DNA from: Polytrichum commune | Lineage: Eukaryota; Streptophyta; Polytrichopsida; Polytrichales; Polytrichaceae | Direction: 5' to 3' | NCBI GenBank assembly: GCA_950295325.1 | Contig: OX485804.1 | Span: forward strand, 61,784,533 to 61,848,532 | Length of the DNA: 64,000 nucleotides | Program-made: the position numbers and the translations under genes | Shown here: piece by piece, positions 1-11,439 of the stretch | Layout of the letters: the number at the start of each line of letters is the position of its first letter | Position numbering within the stretch: position 1 is the stretch's first letter | Notes under the pieces: model-generated | The model's database searches: none | What the model saw: only the letters and a program-made list of their open reading frames with translations | Told to the model about the DNA's origin: nothing

Positions 1-961
1 ACAGGACATTCAGGAGTGTTGTCTTACTTCCTGACCTTAGGATCAAGGAACGAAAAGGACAACAAGAATTAATCGAAATGATCCCAATTTTTTTCCTCAC
101 AATTATCGTTCAAGTGTGTACCAATAGAACCAAATATGTATTGAATAGCAATTGCCCAACTTTACATGTGGCACCAAACATGTCCAAATATACATATACT
201 CACGGCCACACGTAAAAGGAACGTCTAGTATTAGAATTGGACAAAAACAATTATATGAATGGACACATGACACTTTTACCAAGGTACCAAGATACATAAC
301 AGGAAATAATTGACCACCAATGCACACCTAAATAGCAAAAAAATGCCACTGATGTGGCCTAGGGTTTAGGGTTTAGGGTGATTATTAAATAATAATAATA
401 AATATTTTTTGATAAAGCTTATGAACTATCTACTTATTTATGTAAAATTTATTGATCAAATAATAGTAAATCATGATAAAAACCAAGATCAATGTGACAA
501 AGTCCTTAAGTCCTTTGTCCCAAAAGTAGTACCCCAACCGTGAATGGCCCCTCTTAGTACGATTATAGATATAATCATCACATTTTGTTTTTCATGATTT
601 GTGATTTTTACCAATAATATTACCTCAAACATGCGTCGTTATGAACTGTAAAGACTCATGTTTAATGAGTCCTTAGTGAAACCTCTTATCGCGGTTGGGC
701 CCAACTTTTAATCCAACATATAAGAGCTTCTAGATTTGAGTGGTCTATTTTTTTTTTGCATGCTTATGTGTAACATAGCCCTCAATAAGGGTTTGCTCTA
801 AATCTCAGATATGCTCATGTATAACATTTTGCGTTTTGAGATCTAACGAAGAATTCACCTACTTGTGGTACCATCAACTTCTTTCATTGAAAAATGTCAA
901 ACCCTAATCTCAAAATAGAAAGGCATGTCCGATGTTTTGGATGGGGGTGCAAGCATGGTAA
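1..961. other. No gene seen; short telomere-type repeat
   Basis: AT-rich sequence with no exon-like open frame on either strand. The only marked structure is at 361-379, where the plant telomere heptamer TTTAGGG is repeated between two and three times after CCTAGGG. That is too short for a chromosome end and is the kind of interstitial copy common in plant DNA. Confidence 0.6.
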
Positions 962-1356
962 GGGCAAGCCCAGTGACCCTGCATGTGCATCTACATTTGC
1001 GCTTTCTCATCCGCGATGCAGATGCAGGATACTGGCCCAATCACCCTGCTATACCCTAAAATTGGATGTAAAATAATATAGGAAGTGCAGAACTCCCTGC
1101 ATTTCGGCGAGATATGCAGGGAGCCTGCTATTAGCTAAGGACAAACAACTTCATGGTGGCTTTTAACAGGGTTTGTTTAACAAGACAACTCAATATGGTA
1201 GGGCCGTAGAAAACTACAAATCATTTTAGAGGAAATCCCTGAGGTAGTAAGGTAGTAAGGTAGAATGAGTGGCCTGGGTCTGCATTTGCATTCTGGGTGG
1301 AGGCCACTTTTCATTCCCGGATGCAGATGCAGATCCAGGTTCGACTGGGCTTGCTC
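962..1356. mobile_element. Tourist/Harbinger-like MITE with TAA duplication
   Basis: The left end GGGCAAGCCCAGT and the inverted right end GAGCAAGCCCAGT match. The similarity continues inward for about 40 bases through GCATNTGCATCTNCAT-type sequence. The element is flanked by TAA on both sides (959-961 and 1357-1359). A 3-bp TWA duplication with GGGC-type ends is the signature of PIF/Harbinger-derived MITEs. It is about 395 bp long with no coding capacity, so any movement would need a transposase supplied from elsewhere. The family call rests on ends and duplication only. Confidence 0.6.
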
Positions 1357-2397
1357 TAAAGTGGACCAAAAAGGTGCTCCGGTATACTAAAACCATAATT
1401 TTTTTGGTCAAAGGTCTAAAAGTAGTAGCAAAGCGATATTTAAATTGGATTTTTCTTTAGGGTGACCTCTGTTGTTGTGTTAAACACTCAAATGTAGAAT
1501 ATCAAGTTGAGATCTTCAATACTTAGCATCAAAAGTGATGCTCGAAAGCAATTGGTTGAGATTGGTTTTGGACGTAAATTTCATGACCTTAACTATTTCG
1601 AGGTTGGAATTTTTTTTTTATTCCTTGAATTCATTATCTACTTGATGGCATCATCACAAAACTTTGTAGAAAACCATTAATTTAATGTAATTATATCATA
1701 TTTAAAACAAATTTTGGACAATCACTTGTTCAATATCACCTACTTGCACACCACTTGCACCATCTTCTAAAATATGTAGACTTTTCTTGGAATTTTTTTT
1801 CGTCATCATAAATTGCTTGGCTTGGTAAATCAATATGTTTTTAAAATGTCTATGATTTTTTTTCACAATATTCAAAATTAGTACATAAAATTGAATCACT
1901 TTTACTTAACACTAGGCATGGATCTGGAGTTGTCCACTTTACCGTACTTGCACCCATGGATGAAACATCAAATTTCTCTAAAAATGACATTTACATATGT
2001 ATGATGAAATTGCTAGATCATGGATGAATCTTGGGTAAATGTAGGTGTTTTTCTATCCATAATCTACTCTCTTCATGACATGTTTGGAATCATCACTGCA
2101 AAAGTGATCGCCAATTTAACTTTCTTATAGATTTGAAGAAAATGACACTGCCCATTATTTAGTTGAAAGCATTGAAAGAACGCTGAGGATTTGTTTTTAA
2201 AATATGAAATTTTGATTGACGGTTCACCTCTTTGTGAGAACCTTTAAGATCTTAAAAATCAAATATGCAACATGATGTGAGGCGCATTTACGTAAGCCAA
2301 ATAACCTAGAAACTCGACAATTAGCATGGCCTAACATTATTAATGTGGCTCAATACATAGTAGCTAAGGGAGAGAATGCTAAAACCAACACTCCACC
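1357..2397. other. No gene seen
   Basis: AT-rich sequence. The reading frames here are short and carry no recognisable motif. Nothing beyond small A and T tracts was seen. Confidence 0.5.
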
Positions 2398-3420
2398 CAA
2401 AAGTAACACTCTACAATCTTGCACAATATGTACATATTGAACAATGAGATTGTCCACCACCTTAACATTTGGTTTGTGTGTTGGTTTGTGTGTATCTTTA
2501 TATCAAACCTTGAGCCTTTGTAACTTTTGCATACGGAATTTAAACAAGACAAATTGGGATGCGTTGAAATAACCTCATTTGAAATAAGTGTTGATCTAAT
2601 GAGAATATGAGTGCCAAGTGCTTCAAAACAATTGTTTTGGCACCCTCTATGTTAGTATTCACATTCTCAATCGACAGTTGGGCGTGCTCATTCCAGTGGT
2701 TTGACACCACACTAATCGTCCCAAACAATACGTGTTACTATATGAAATTCCACAGCGCTATAACTATTTAACGAGAATGTAATATTTTACCAAGCAAAGT
2801 CATTAATATCCTATAATGTCCCAAAAACCTATTGAACTTTCGTTAGTAGAAATCGAACTCATGAGTAAGCCGTTATTGCAATGCATATAACGCGCACCAA
2901 TTGGGATAATTAGTGTAGACTTGGCTTCTTATTATTATTACCACCCGGGTGCGTGCAAATGAGCAACAATGAGTGAGCTTGGGCCGTGGGTGGGGGTCCT
3001 TTGGATGTCATGAAGGTGTGATGGGAAGTTGGGGCCCGTGATTAATGGATTTGATATTATTTAATAAGCAAGGGCTCGAAGTGATATATGTGAGAGGGAA
3101 ATGGTGGCAGGCAAATATTTGGGTGTATCTTGTTGGCAGGCAAATAAAATATCATCATGCATCATGAGAGCCGAAATTTAAAAAGGACTCTGAGTGACAA
3201 AAACCTCTTGTGGCCCTTCAGGCGAAGCGGCCATACGTATTAACGCCGTGTTTTAAAGCGATTAGAAGTCTGTGGACAGGAAAAGACTGTAATGTGATGG
3301 GATGGGAAGGCAAGGGAAGGCAAGGGAAGGCCTGCCCTGCCCTTGATGGGAAAACGGTCACTAGCTTCCCGTGAGTGAAGAAGGCCCGGCCTGCCAAACC
3401 AAATCGTGTGACCCTGATTT
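2398..3420 (+). repeat. Left arm of a 1-kb inverted repeat
   Basis: This segment is the reverse complement of 7950-9015. Matching is near-continuous from 2440 to 3420 and decays outward to about 2398. Landmarks found in both arms in opposite order include the GCAAGGGAAGG repeats at 3310, the GGCAAATAAAAT segment at 3140, a palindromic MITE at 2706-2920 and the sequence around 2500-2560. Because both arms hold the same MITE at the same place, the arms arose by duplication after that insertion. The outermost part (2370-2560) also resembles the dispersed repeat at 10190 and 32880. The short frame at 2540-2728 is mirrored in the other arm and is not thought to be a gene. Confidence 0.85.
2706..2920 (-). 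mobile_element. Palindromic MITE, subtype B, in the left arm
   Basis: It starts CACTAATCGTCCC and ends GGGATAATTAGTG, then TAG. Internally it has the conserved blocks of the superfamily in reverse order: a GCTATAAC hairpin half, a ...CCAAGCAAAGTCATTAA block, and CCTATTGAAC. The same insertion lies in the opposite arm at 8461-8673. Confidence 0.75.
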
Positions 3421-5005
3421 TGTTCTGATATTAGTACAACACCCCTGGTTTCAACTCCATAAAGTAAAGCAAGCTTGTGGGTTTCATAAGAATAAGATAA
3501 CCTAAAGTAAGTGGTTTAGTTTACCCCTACTCTTGGGGGCCGCACGAGTCCACAACGTATTCTACCTTGTACATTCGTCTGACAAAAGAGGCCCGTATCA
3601 ATCTACAATATCATTTCACATTATTCAAACCAGGTAAATCTCAAGATAACATCCACCATGACATTTGGGAAATGTTGGGGCCGGGGCACACCCAAGTGTA
3701 CTATGTAACACGTTGCCAAAGATTGCAACCTGGATGTACATCTAGGTCCACTGTGTGTGTGTGTTTTAGGATTTTGTGGACTCCTTGTGATCCAATAAGA
3801 CCATTTTATAACACCTTTTTTTCCCTGACCAGCCACCATGTTTAGATATGTGAGTTCTATATATGGATACATATATATATGAATATATAGAGAGAGAGAG
3901 AGAAGAAAGGAGAAAACGATACTGACAAAAACACAACGGTCGCAAAGTGTCCCTCACGTACATTGTAGTAGGAGCAACAGTGAAGTTTCATGTGCCCCCA
4001 AGTTTGGATGATGGGAACTCTAATTTTGGAACACGCCATTTTCCTATGTCTTATATCAATACTTTGAACTACTCTTGCTTGTTTGTTTTTGCAATTTACT
4101 GTAGTACTTGCCAAAACGCATGTGATCAACTTTCCATTCCAAGGATCAAGCTGCCCCTCCCACTCGCCCAAAACAAGCAAGCCACCGAGAGCTCAATTAG
4201 GGCATGCGTTGAAGCGGCGTTGAATTGTGAGAAGTGTTTGTGTTGTTGTACTTGTGACTCTTGTCGTTGAATGTTCTTCATTTTGTACCACAAATACGTT
4301 CAAAACCACAGGCTTGCGCCACTTCCACATTTTTAATTCCTATTGTGGATTTGTTTGGATGTTGTTAGACATAGCGTGATAGCTAGAAGGTTCAATCTCC
4401 ATGCAAATCGGCCATCATCGATCTCATGAGAGAAGTTGGAGGGTATGAAGTCAAACGGTATGCCTTTGTGGCCTCAAGGGCCAACCCTTGATGCTCCATG
4501 GCATCTAATTTTCATATTCACCATGCCATGGAAAGGCGTGAGAATTTGGCCCCCCTCCACCCATATTTGCGTTTAATATTGCTTATCAAGTCTGAGCACA
4601 CTTAATTTTTGGGTGCCAGTTCGGATGTCAAATTTGTACCTCAAGTTCCTCATGGATACAAGGAGTTGTCATTACGATATTATACCTTCAGAAGTTGTAT
4701 TTCTAGTTCCAAAATGAGATGGACCATAACATACATACATATATACATATATATAATTGCATCAATGTATCTTTTGATGACCCCCCACAACTTCTCTTAT
4801 GTTTTCATTTTCACAAAACCCTTGGAAATGTTAATCCATAACCCATCTTAGAAAGATGCTCTTTCCTCATGCTTGAAGGGTTAAAGAACAAGCGACGTTT
4901 CACTTGCTAAGGTATGTTAGGGCCCATTCCTACGCCGGGGTCCCAAGTCCCAAGTCACTTGAGATCACTTTGTGCAATCTCAGTCATTGAGAGCATGGAG
5001 GTTGG
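3421..5005. other. Core of the inverted repeat, first part; no gene seen
   Basis: Single-copy-like sequence between the arms. It contains a short GA tract near 3888-3903 and AT steps near 4740. Overlapping frames of 80-107 codons on both strands (3567-4270) look like chance openings: they overlap each other on opposite strands, have no domain motifs, and begin or end in simple sequence. Confidence 0.45.
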
Positions 5006-5210
5006 GGTCCGAGATGACCTTAAACTACCGGATGATGGTGGAGAGATACCCAAATCTCAAGAAAGAGGTTGACGGTTCGTATCCCAGCTGTGAAATCTCC
5101 TCTCTACTTGACGGAAAACTTGCTAGGTGGTGAACTGCCTCCTGTGCTTTGGCGCTGGCCTGTCGGCCTTTTGTCTCAAAAAAAGAAAAAAAGAAAAAAA
5201 AGAAAAAAAA
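5006..5210 (+). mobile_element. tRNA-derived SINE, family 1, complete
   Basis: A 205-bp element flanked by a perfect 14-bp direct repeat, AGCATGGAGGTTGG (4992-5005 and 5211-5224). It starts GGTCCGAGATGACC. It carries an A-box-like GATGATGGTGG near 5041 and a B-box-like GGTTCGTATCCC near 5072, and ends in an A-rich tail interrupted by single G residues. The box spacing fits an internal RNA polymerase III promoter. Target duplication and A-tail fit LINE-type target-primed insertion. Relatives lie at 19444-19612, 19725-19901 and 27140-27330 on the other strand. It has no coding capacity. Confidence 0.85.
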
Positions 5211-5224
5211 AGCATGGAGGTTGG

Positions 5225-6263
5225 TTGGGATTTACCACTTCACATGGGGTCTCAAGCATGACATGGATGCCTACATGGCGACACTTTTTGGAGGTGAGGC
5301 TTGTGACCTGTGTTGAGAGTTGGGTCGAACATTATTTTGTTCAAAGAAAATTGAATTTCTTGAGAGTGGATAACTCAGACACCTTGTTTGAAGTGTGTTA
5401 AAAGTTTGGGAATGCGGACCTAACTAGTTTTACCTCCTTTGAAGGTGTTGGAATTTTGGAGATGATGAACATGTGCATTGCTAGTGGGTGACTTCTTTAA
5501 CGCCAAGTTGGTATTGTCATACATGTATGTAGATGCTTAACTATTACATGTGTTCAACTCAGTTTATGGATACTCTTAGACTTGAAAATTTCATCCATAC
5601 CAAGAAAACATGTTCTACAAATTTCCTGACTTTTCCAACTTTTACAATTATACATTTTTTTTTAAATTGAAAAGAAGACAAACAAACAAACAACTTTTCA
5701 TGTCATATGGCAGAGTGTATGCCATCTAGATGTTTGTGATGCAAGTTCTTCATTGGCTGAGTGAACACAGGGGTCTTTAGTCATGTACATTGATATGTGC
5801 AATTAGGTTGCCTAAGTAAACATATTGCCTCTCTTTGCCCATGCAAATGACCTTGGGTCAATACCAAATCATGAAAACTTATAACATTTTATCTATCCAT
5901 ATAGCAACCAAGTTTCAAGTGATGTATTTTGTTATGTATTGTGGTAATAAATATTCCAAATAGTGCGGAATGTTGATAAATTAGCCCTTGATTGCACACA
6001 TCAAGTGTACATAAGGTAGGAGCACCTTCAATTGAGAGGTTAAGGTGTTTGGCATACATCTAGTAGTTGTGTGAACTGAAAGAAAATTTATTCCCATGTG
6101 GGAAAAATAGACCATGTGTACCGCAATTTTATTTTTATTTTCTCCCCCCAACTTTGACATTTATACAGAATTCTGAAGTGAATATTGTGTTGGCACCCAA
6201 GACCATTAGATGGCTTTGATGTTCAAAATCAACATGTGCTTGTCATGCAAGATTTCGAGGGTG
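5225..6263. other. No gene seen
   Basis: AT-rich sequence inside the inverted-repeat core, with no recognisable coding motif, tandem repeat or element end. Confidence 0.45.
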
Positions 6264-6450
6264 CTACACTAAATATGATATTTAGTGGCACTTACTATTT
6301 GGAATGACGCAACGTTATAACTATTTGCTATACATCTCCTTTTTTACCAACAAAGTCGAACTGATTGTTTGGACATTACTACACATTAACATCTTTAATT
6401 GGTAGAAAATTGCACTAATAGGAAAAGTATATAAGAACATTTAGTGTAGT
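6264..6450 (+). mobile_element. Palindromic MITE, subtype A
   Basis: It begins CTACACTAAATATGATATTT and ends ATTTAGTGTAGT. The left half holds the subtype A block GGCACTTACTATTTGGAAT, then GTTATAAC and the shared middle block GATTGTTTGGACATTA. The right half is diverged and shortened compared with 37673-37894 and 46923-47121. It is flanked by TA on both sides. Confidence 0.7.
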
Positions 6451-6789
6451 TTTCGGTGACGTCTTGGTTTAAGGTGCTCCTAGCTTACTGACATACATAT
6501 ATACATCCATACACAAGAAGGTCACTTAGTTTTGGAGCCAATGAGGTGGAAGCAGGTGGTCCAATAGCCTAATAACAAAGTGACGTTTGCCGTTCACGTA
6601 GTGAGGTCGGCATGATGTCAATAAGTCCATGCTTTGGCTGTAGATGTGGAACTTTGTAGTGCTTTCTTTTTCTTTTTCTTTTCTTCTCTTTTTTCCCCCA
6701 GCAATTTCCAGCCTTGTTTGGTGGCTCCCGCTTTATAACATCCACCACCTGGCATTGGACCTGTATGTTGGGAATGATTGATTGATTGG

Positions 6790-6960
6790 TTGCTATATAT
6801 ATATATATATGGAATGGTAAAATTGACCTTGTTTTTTTGATAAAATGTAAAATGTTATAGTAAACATTTCCTTTGTAGTTTAGGTACTTTTAGTAAAATG
6901 GTATAGTAATGCGTAACTCCAAATGGTAACTCAAACTAATAGAAAAAATTAAGTGTAGTT
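6790..6960 (+). mobile_element. Palindromic MITE, partial right half
   Basis: The right half carries AATGCGTAACTCCAAATGG, then ACTAATAGAAAAAATTAAG and the terminal AGTGTAG. These match the right-hand blocks of the superfamily. The left half is missing or replaced by an AT microsatellite at 6797-6812. A pyrimidine-rich tract at 6660-6700 lies just upstream. Confidence 0.5.
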
Positions 6961-6986
6961 TTCATGAACCAATACCCTCCTAGTAG

Positions 6987-7216
6987 CTTACACTCAATAT
7001 CCCAATTAGTGTTTGTTACTATTCAGAGTTACGTAGTGCAATAACATCTCATTCAAGAGTTCATTTTCTGCTACTGAAAGTTCAATAGGTTGTTCGGACA
7101 TTATAGAATATAAATGACTTTGCTTGGTGAAATATTACATTCTTAATAAGTAGTTATAGCTTTGCGTAACTCCGAAGAGTAACACACATTGTTGGGGATA
7201 ATCAATGTAGTGTAGA
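6987..7216 (+). mobile_element. Palindromic MITE, subtype B, complete
   Basis: The left end reads TTACACTCAATATCCCAATT and the right end GGGATAATCAATGTAGTGTAG. The inner blocks (GAGTTACGTAGTGCAATAAC, CAATAGGTTGTTCGGACATT, GACTTTGCTTGGTGAAATAT, TAGTTATAGC, GCGTAACTCCGAAGAGTAAC) fit the copies in the inverted-repeat arms. The halves are imperfectly self-complementary, so the whole element can fold back. No coding capacity. Confidence 0.75.
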
Positions 7217-7237
7217 CCAAAAAGTAATTATGCATGT

Positions 7238-7240
<3 letters not shown>

Positions 7241-7272
<32 letters not shown>

Positions 7273-7484
7273 ATACAAGCATACCTCTCATGCATCCAAC
7301 ATGAAAACCCTGAAATAGAATGAAACCCAAAGATTAATCAACTCAATTGATTTGACATCTGAATCGGTTTCGAAAACCCCCGTATTTATTCAGTCCATGT
7401 CATTTGGGATGAATCCAAAGGGTGTCAAGTTTGTATGTTGCATGAATAAGAGATACACTTGTATGCGATAAGTCCCTCTCTCTA
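7241..7484 (+). mobile_element. MITE family F with (GA)n at its end
   Basis: A 30-bp GA run (7241-7270) leads directly into CATACAAGCATACCTCTCAT and CATCCAACAT. The right end carries the inverted match (TGTTGCATGAATAAGAG, CACTTGTATGCGATAAG) followed by CCCTCTCTCTC. Closely similar elements occur at 29302-29542 and 38980-39221, the latter with an 8-bp flanking repeat. The simple repeat sits at the same place in these copies, so it is part of the element and not a chance neighbour. Confidence 0.7.
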
Positions 7485-7949
7485 GACCATCCCTCCACAA
7501 TGTAAACACAAGTACTGGTCAAATAAGGCTTAGGATTCATGGCAGCCATGTAAGGAGATCCTCCAAAAACTTATCCCTTACAAATACATGGCCGATTCAT
7601 CCAACCCTAATCCCACTCAACACAATCTACGGGTTCATATATCTACTAGGAAGAAAAAAAACACACAGAAGAGGAGGCCGAAGAAGCTGTCCACGGTTTT
7701 CACCTCCATCCCACACCTCCTTCCATACCCCAACATTTTGCAAATATTATGTGGTGGTCAGGATTAGCAAGAGGTTTCTTTGGGAAAGGGATGAGAGAGA
7801 GAGAGAGAGAGGCGTGTCAGAAGACTACAGTAGGTGGAGATTTCTGGCAAGGGGTACATTACGAATGTGAGGTAGCTTGTGAAACCCACAATCTACTGAA
7901 AGGCTTACTCAGTTGAAATCACAGTTGAAATCACGTTGTTGTACATAGC
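7485..7949. other. Core of the inverted repeat, last part; no gene seen
   Basis: No coding motif. A GA tract lies at 7793-7811. Confidence 0.45.
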
Positions 7950-9015
7950 AAATCAGGGTCACACGATTTGGTTTTGGTTTGGCAGAGAAAGCCAGCCTTC
8001 ACTCACGGGAAGCAAGTGACCGTTTTCCCATCAAGGGCAGGGCAGGCCTTCCCTTCCCTTCCCTTGCCTTCCCATCCCATCACATTACAGCCTTTTCCTG
8101 TCCACAGACTTCTAATCACTTTAAAACACGGCGTTAATACGTATGGCCACTTCGCCTGAAGGGCCACGAGAGGTTTTTGTCACTCAGAGTCCTTTTTAAA
8201 TTTCGGCTCTCATGATGCATGATGATATTTTATTTGCCTGCCAACAAGATACGCCCAAATATTTGCCTGCCACCATTTCCCTCTCACATATATCACTTCG
8301 AGCCCTTGCTTATTAAATAATATCAAATCCATTAATCACGGACCCCAACTTCCCATCACACCTTGATGACATCCAAAGGGCCCTCACCCACGGCCCAAGC
8401 TCACTCATTGTTGCTCATTTGCACGCACCCGGGTGGTAATAATAATAAGAAGAAGCCAAGTCTACACTAATTATCCCAATTGGTGCGCGTTATATGCATT
8501 GCAATAACGGTTTACTCAGGAGTTCAATTTCTACTAACGAAAGTTCAATAGGTTTTTGGGACATCATAGAACATTAATGACTTTGCTTGGTAAAATATTG
8601 CATTCTCGTTAAATAGTTATAGCGTTGTGGAACTCCATATAGTAACGCGCATTGTTTGGGACGATTAGTGTGGTTTCAAACTGCTGGAATGAGCACGCTC
8701 AATTGTCGAGTGAGAATGTGAATACTAAGATAGAGGGTGTCAAAACAATTCTTTTGGAACCCTTGATATTGAGACTCTCATTAGATCAACACTTTTTTCT
8801 TTTCTTTTCTTTCTCTCTAATGGTCTTTGTTAGCTATTGAACGGGGATATTTCAACACATCCCAATTTGTCTTGTGCTGAATTCCGTATGCAAAAGTTAC
8901 AAGGGTTCAAGGTTTGATAGATAAGATGAACCAAAACCAACACATGAACCAACTTTGAAGGTGGTGGATGTTCTTGTCATCAACATGTGCATCTTCTGCC
9001 ACAAAAATTAGAGTT
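7950..9015 (-). repeat. Right arm of the 1-kb inverted repeat
   Basis: Inverted copy of 2398-3420. It differs by scattered substitutions and small indels, such as an extra pyrimidine-rich piece near 8790-8825 that is absent from the left arm. The inner junction is sharp (AATCAGGGTCACACGATTTG at 7951 pairs with the sequence ending at 3420). The outer junction fades near 9015. No transposase frame is found in either arm. Confidence 0.85.
8461..8673 (+). mobile_element. Palindromic MITE, subtype B, in the right arm
   Basis: It begins CTACACTAATTATCCCAATT (from 8462) and ends GGGACGATTAGTGTGG. The inner blocks are those of 6987-7216. It is the mirror image of 2706-2920 and was copied together with the arm. 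Confidence 0.75.
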
Positions 9016-10189
9016 TGATTTCAATAGGTTTCTACCTGACCTTTCAAAGCATTGGCTAGACTAATTATCAAATTATGTGCTAATTGTTGAGTTTGAAGAT
9101 GAAAATGGCCTCCTTCGTAGGCTTTAGAATAGTGTGGCATGGTAATTTTGAATTCTTGGGTAAGGTAGCTATTTCGTACATCGCAAATAGTGGGGTATAT
9201 ATATTTCCTCATGAGAGAGTTTGGATGTATTGAAGAATACGGAATTGGCCTTAATAAATGGCTCCTAAATTATGTCGATGTTTTGTGGAGTTTGTCTAAG
9301 CTTCAAGACACATTGCCCTGCAAATAATGTGGGTTATGACTTGAAGTTATGGGATGCTATATATTATTATTTATTAGAATATATGATATTTTACAAAGTA
9401 CGTTTCCTTGTCTTCTAGAGTGGGTGTACAACTTGCTTGTGCTTTATTTGTACAGTTCAAAATTGATATAGAAATTGAGAATATGCCTCAAATACATAAG
9501 GTGCTTCCTATCTCATCGTTGTTTATGCCAAACTCTAATTGGAGTATGTCTTCAAGTTCAAGAATGTATATGGACACTCAAGGAACCCAATAATTGCATG
9601 AATAGGGGTAGTAGGAGAGTGTACAAGATGTCGGAACACAAATGTAAAGAGTTATTTGTAAATTCTTGGTATCAAACTCTTGTTGAGTTGGCTAAAATAT
9701 GAGTTTGAGAGCTTATGCATAAAGTCATCCAGATTTAATTAATGCTTAAATTAACAAACTCAAAGACTGGTGTTGGGTTTTAAAAAACATGCTCACTAAC
9801 TTGTCCTACTAAGACTGGTGTTGGGCCAGGCTTATATTTACATGGGTCAATATGGGACTTAGGATGGCGGGTCCCGTGGGCATACATTATTTTAGATCCT
9901 AAACTTCTCTCAAAGTTTTGGGGATGGCAAGTGGAGGTCCAAAAAGTTTCACCCAACTTTCAAAATAGACTCCAAAACACAACGTGAGCTAACGAGCTCT
10001 TAGTTGAAAGTTTTCTTTAAGTATGATGAAACCCACAGTTTTGTCCCTCTTTGAGGGACGTTTATGAATATCCCTAATGTGTTGACAATTTGCAAGGTCT
10101 AGAAGACCCCAACAATAATTAAGGTAGATAGAGCTAAAATAATCACTTTAGGCAATGAACATATATATTATTGTTGAAATTGCAACGTC
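9016..10189. other. No gene seen
   Basis: AT-rich sequence. Two overlapping short frames at 9408-9702 lie on the same strand in different phases and show no motif. Nothing else was recognised. Confidence 0.4.
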
Positions 10190-10450
10190 TTAGATAGTTC
10201 ATAATCAACCAGGATGCACCAAATATGTTCTATTTGGATTCCATATGCAAAAGATATTAGGATTCAATAATGTATTGACAAATGGCCCAAAACCAACATT
10301 GGAACTTGGTATCAAAGTGATAAACATTATCAAAATCAATGTGTATCTATTTCACAAGGTTTTAGGGTGTTAGTTTTGGGTGGGGTGTAAATTTTAACAC
10401 CATCTACCTTTGGGGTTCGAGGCCAAGCTCAATTTGTAGTTATTTAAGAT
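10190..10450 (+). repeat. Dispersed repeat H, copy 1
   Basis: This shares a chain of blocks with 32880-33300 and with the outer ends of the inverted-repeat arms. In order these are GATGCACC, a TCCRTATGCAAAAG block, CCAAAACCAACA, a CATTATCAAAATCAATGTG block, and a GGGTGTTAG...GGGTGGGGTG...ACCATCTACCTT block. It contains TTGGTATCAAAGTGATAA, which resembles the initiator-tRNA primer site of plant LTR elements. No LTR pair was found, so the class is open. Confidence 0.45.
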
Positions 10451-10799
10451 CTCAAAAGGCATAATTATTCACATACTGTACTTGAGATTTGTAATAACAT
10501 GTATGAAGAGGCGCATCTCAATGGCCCCATGGATCCTTCGTGGTGGTAGCAATCTCGTTGATCCAATCTAGATTATAATTCAAAACTTCAAAGTAAATTT
10601 CTAGGGCTCCAAACTATCGAATTTGCTTTGATCACTGTTGGTCACATATTGGAAAAGTCGATATGACAAATATTTTGGTGTTGGTTGGATGACCTCCAAG
10701 TCATACCTTACAGAAGAAGAAGAAAATATGTTTAGCATGCAAACTCTAGGTAAGGTACCTAGATGTGTCCAAATCGAACAATAATCTAGACATGTTTAT

Positions 10800-10945
10800 T
10801 TGAGTGGTACATGGTTAGGTATGGATCTAAGTATTGGCACCAAAAAGACATGTGTATAAGAGATTCGATTACGTGCTCACAATATTCTAATCATTCTAGG
10901 TCCAACATTCAACATGATTGGAAGGACCTATATGACCACTTAATG
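10800..10945 (+). repeat. Dispersed repeat E, + copy
   Basis: It shares the ordered blocks GAGTGGT, a GGATC...ACCAAAAAGACAC block, AGAGATTNGATTACGTG and a CAACATTNAACA...GATTGG-AGGACCTA block with 18470-18720 and 30398-30660. The opposite orientation is seen at 12030-12200, 34135-34250, 53676-53820, 54100-54240 and 56745-56870. All copies are degenerate and have no open frame in common. Confidence 0.5.
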
Positions 10946-11106
10946 AGCACGAGAATCTTCACATGAATTATAAGACAAATGACAGTGGACGCGATTTGGA
11001 TTTGCTAATCATCTTGCACTAGTTGTGTGTTTCATATTCTGTGAGAAGTGGGTGTAGACTCCAGAGTGGAATGCATCCATCCAAGGCATGTCTACCTTAG
11101 TGATAT

Positions 11107-11375
11107 TTGACACTCCCAATTTTGTGTTAGACCTACCTCCAAGAGATGGTTTTTTGAAAGTAGTCCAAGAGACCATGAAACATGTTCCATTTGATGCCAT
11201 GTAGGAATCCATGTAGACTTTACATCCATCATCTTGCATTCACATACTCACTCCGTTGGTCCCTTCAAGCGTAGTGTGGAAGTAGCGAACTTGGGACCGG
11301 CTCCGCCCTTTCCACCAATGAGAGTGCTTGAAGTGCAATGGTCACGGGCTCTCGGTCTCGTGTGCGAAGTGGCCC
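11107..11375 (+). mobile_element. Tourist-like MITE family D, left part missing
   Basis: From TTTTGTGTTAGACCTACCTC onward it matches the two copies at 58649-59155 and 59191-59689. It ends GAAGTGGCCC followed by TAA, the same 3-bp TWA type of flank. The left inverted end is absent. A minus-strand frame (11009-11239) corresponds to frames kept in the other copies (peptide MQDGCKVYMDSYMASNG type). Confidence 0.6.
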
Positions 11376-11439
11376 TAAGCTTACGGTTGGTCGCTATGAG
11401 TGATCCGCTTCAAGAGATGAAGGACTAGGAGACGTGAAT

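Noticed and set aside
361-379. Chromosome end (telomere)
   Set aside because: Only two to three TTTAGGG units, followed by ordinary sequence. An interstitial motif is the simpler reading.
3567-4270. Cluster of 80-107 codon frames on both strands
   Set aside because: They overlap one another on opposite strands, have no motifs and start or end in simple repeats.
2398-9015. Terminal inverted repeats of a coding transposon
   Set aside because: The core of 4.5 kb has no transposase-like frame and the outer ends fade gradually with no clear duplication. A large non-autonomous foldback cannot be excluded, but a coding element is not supported.
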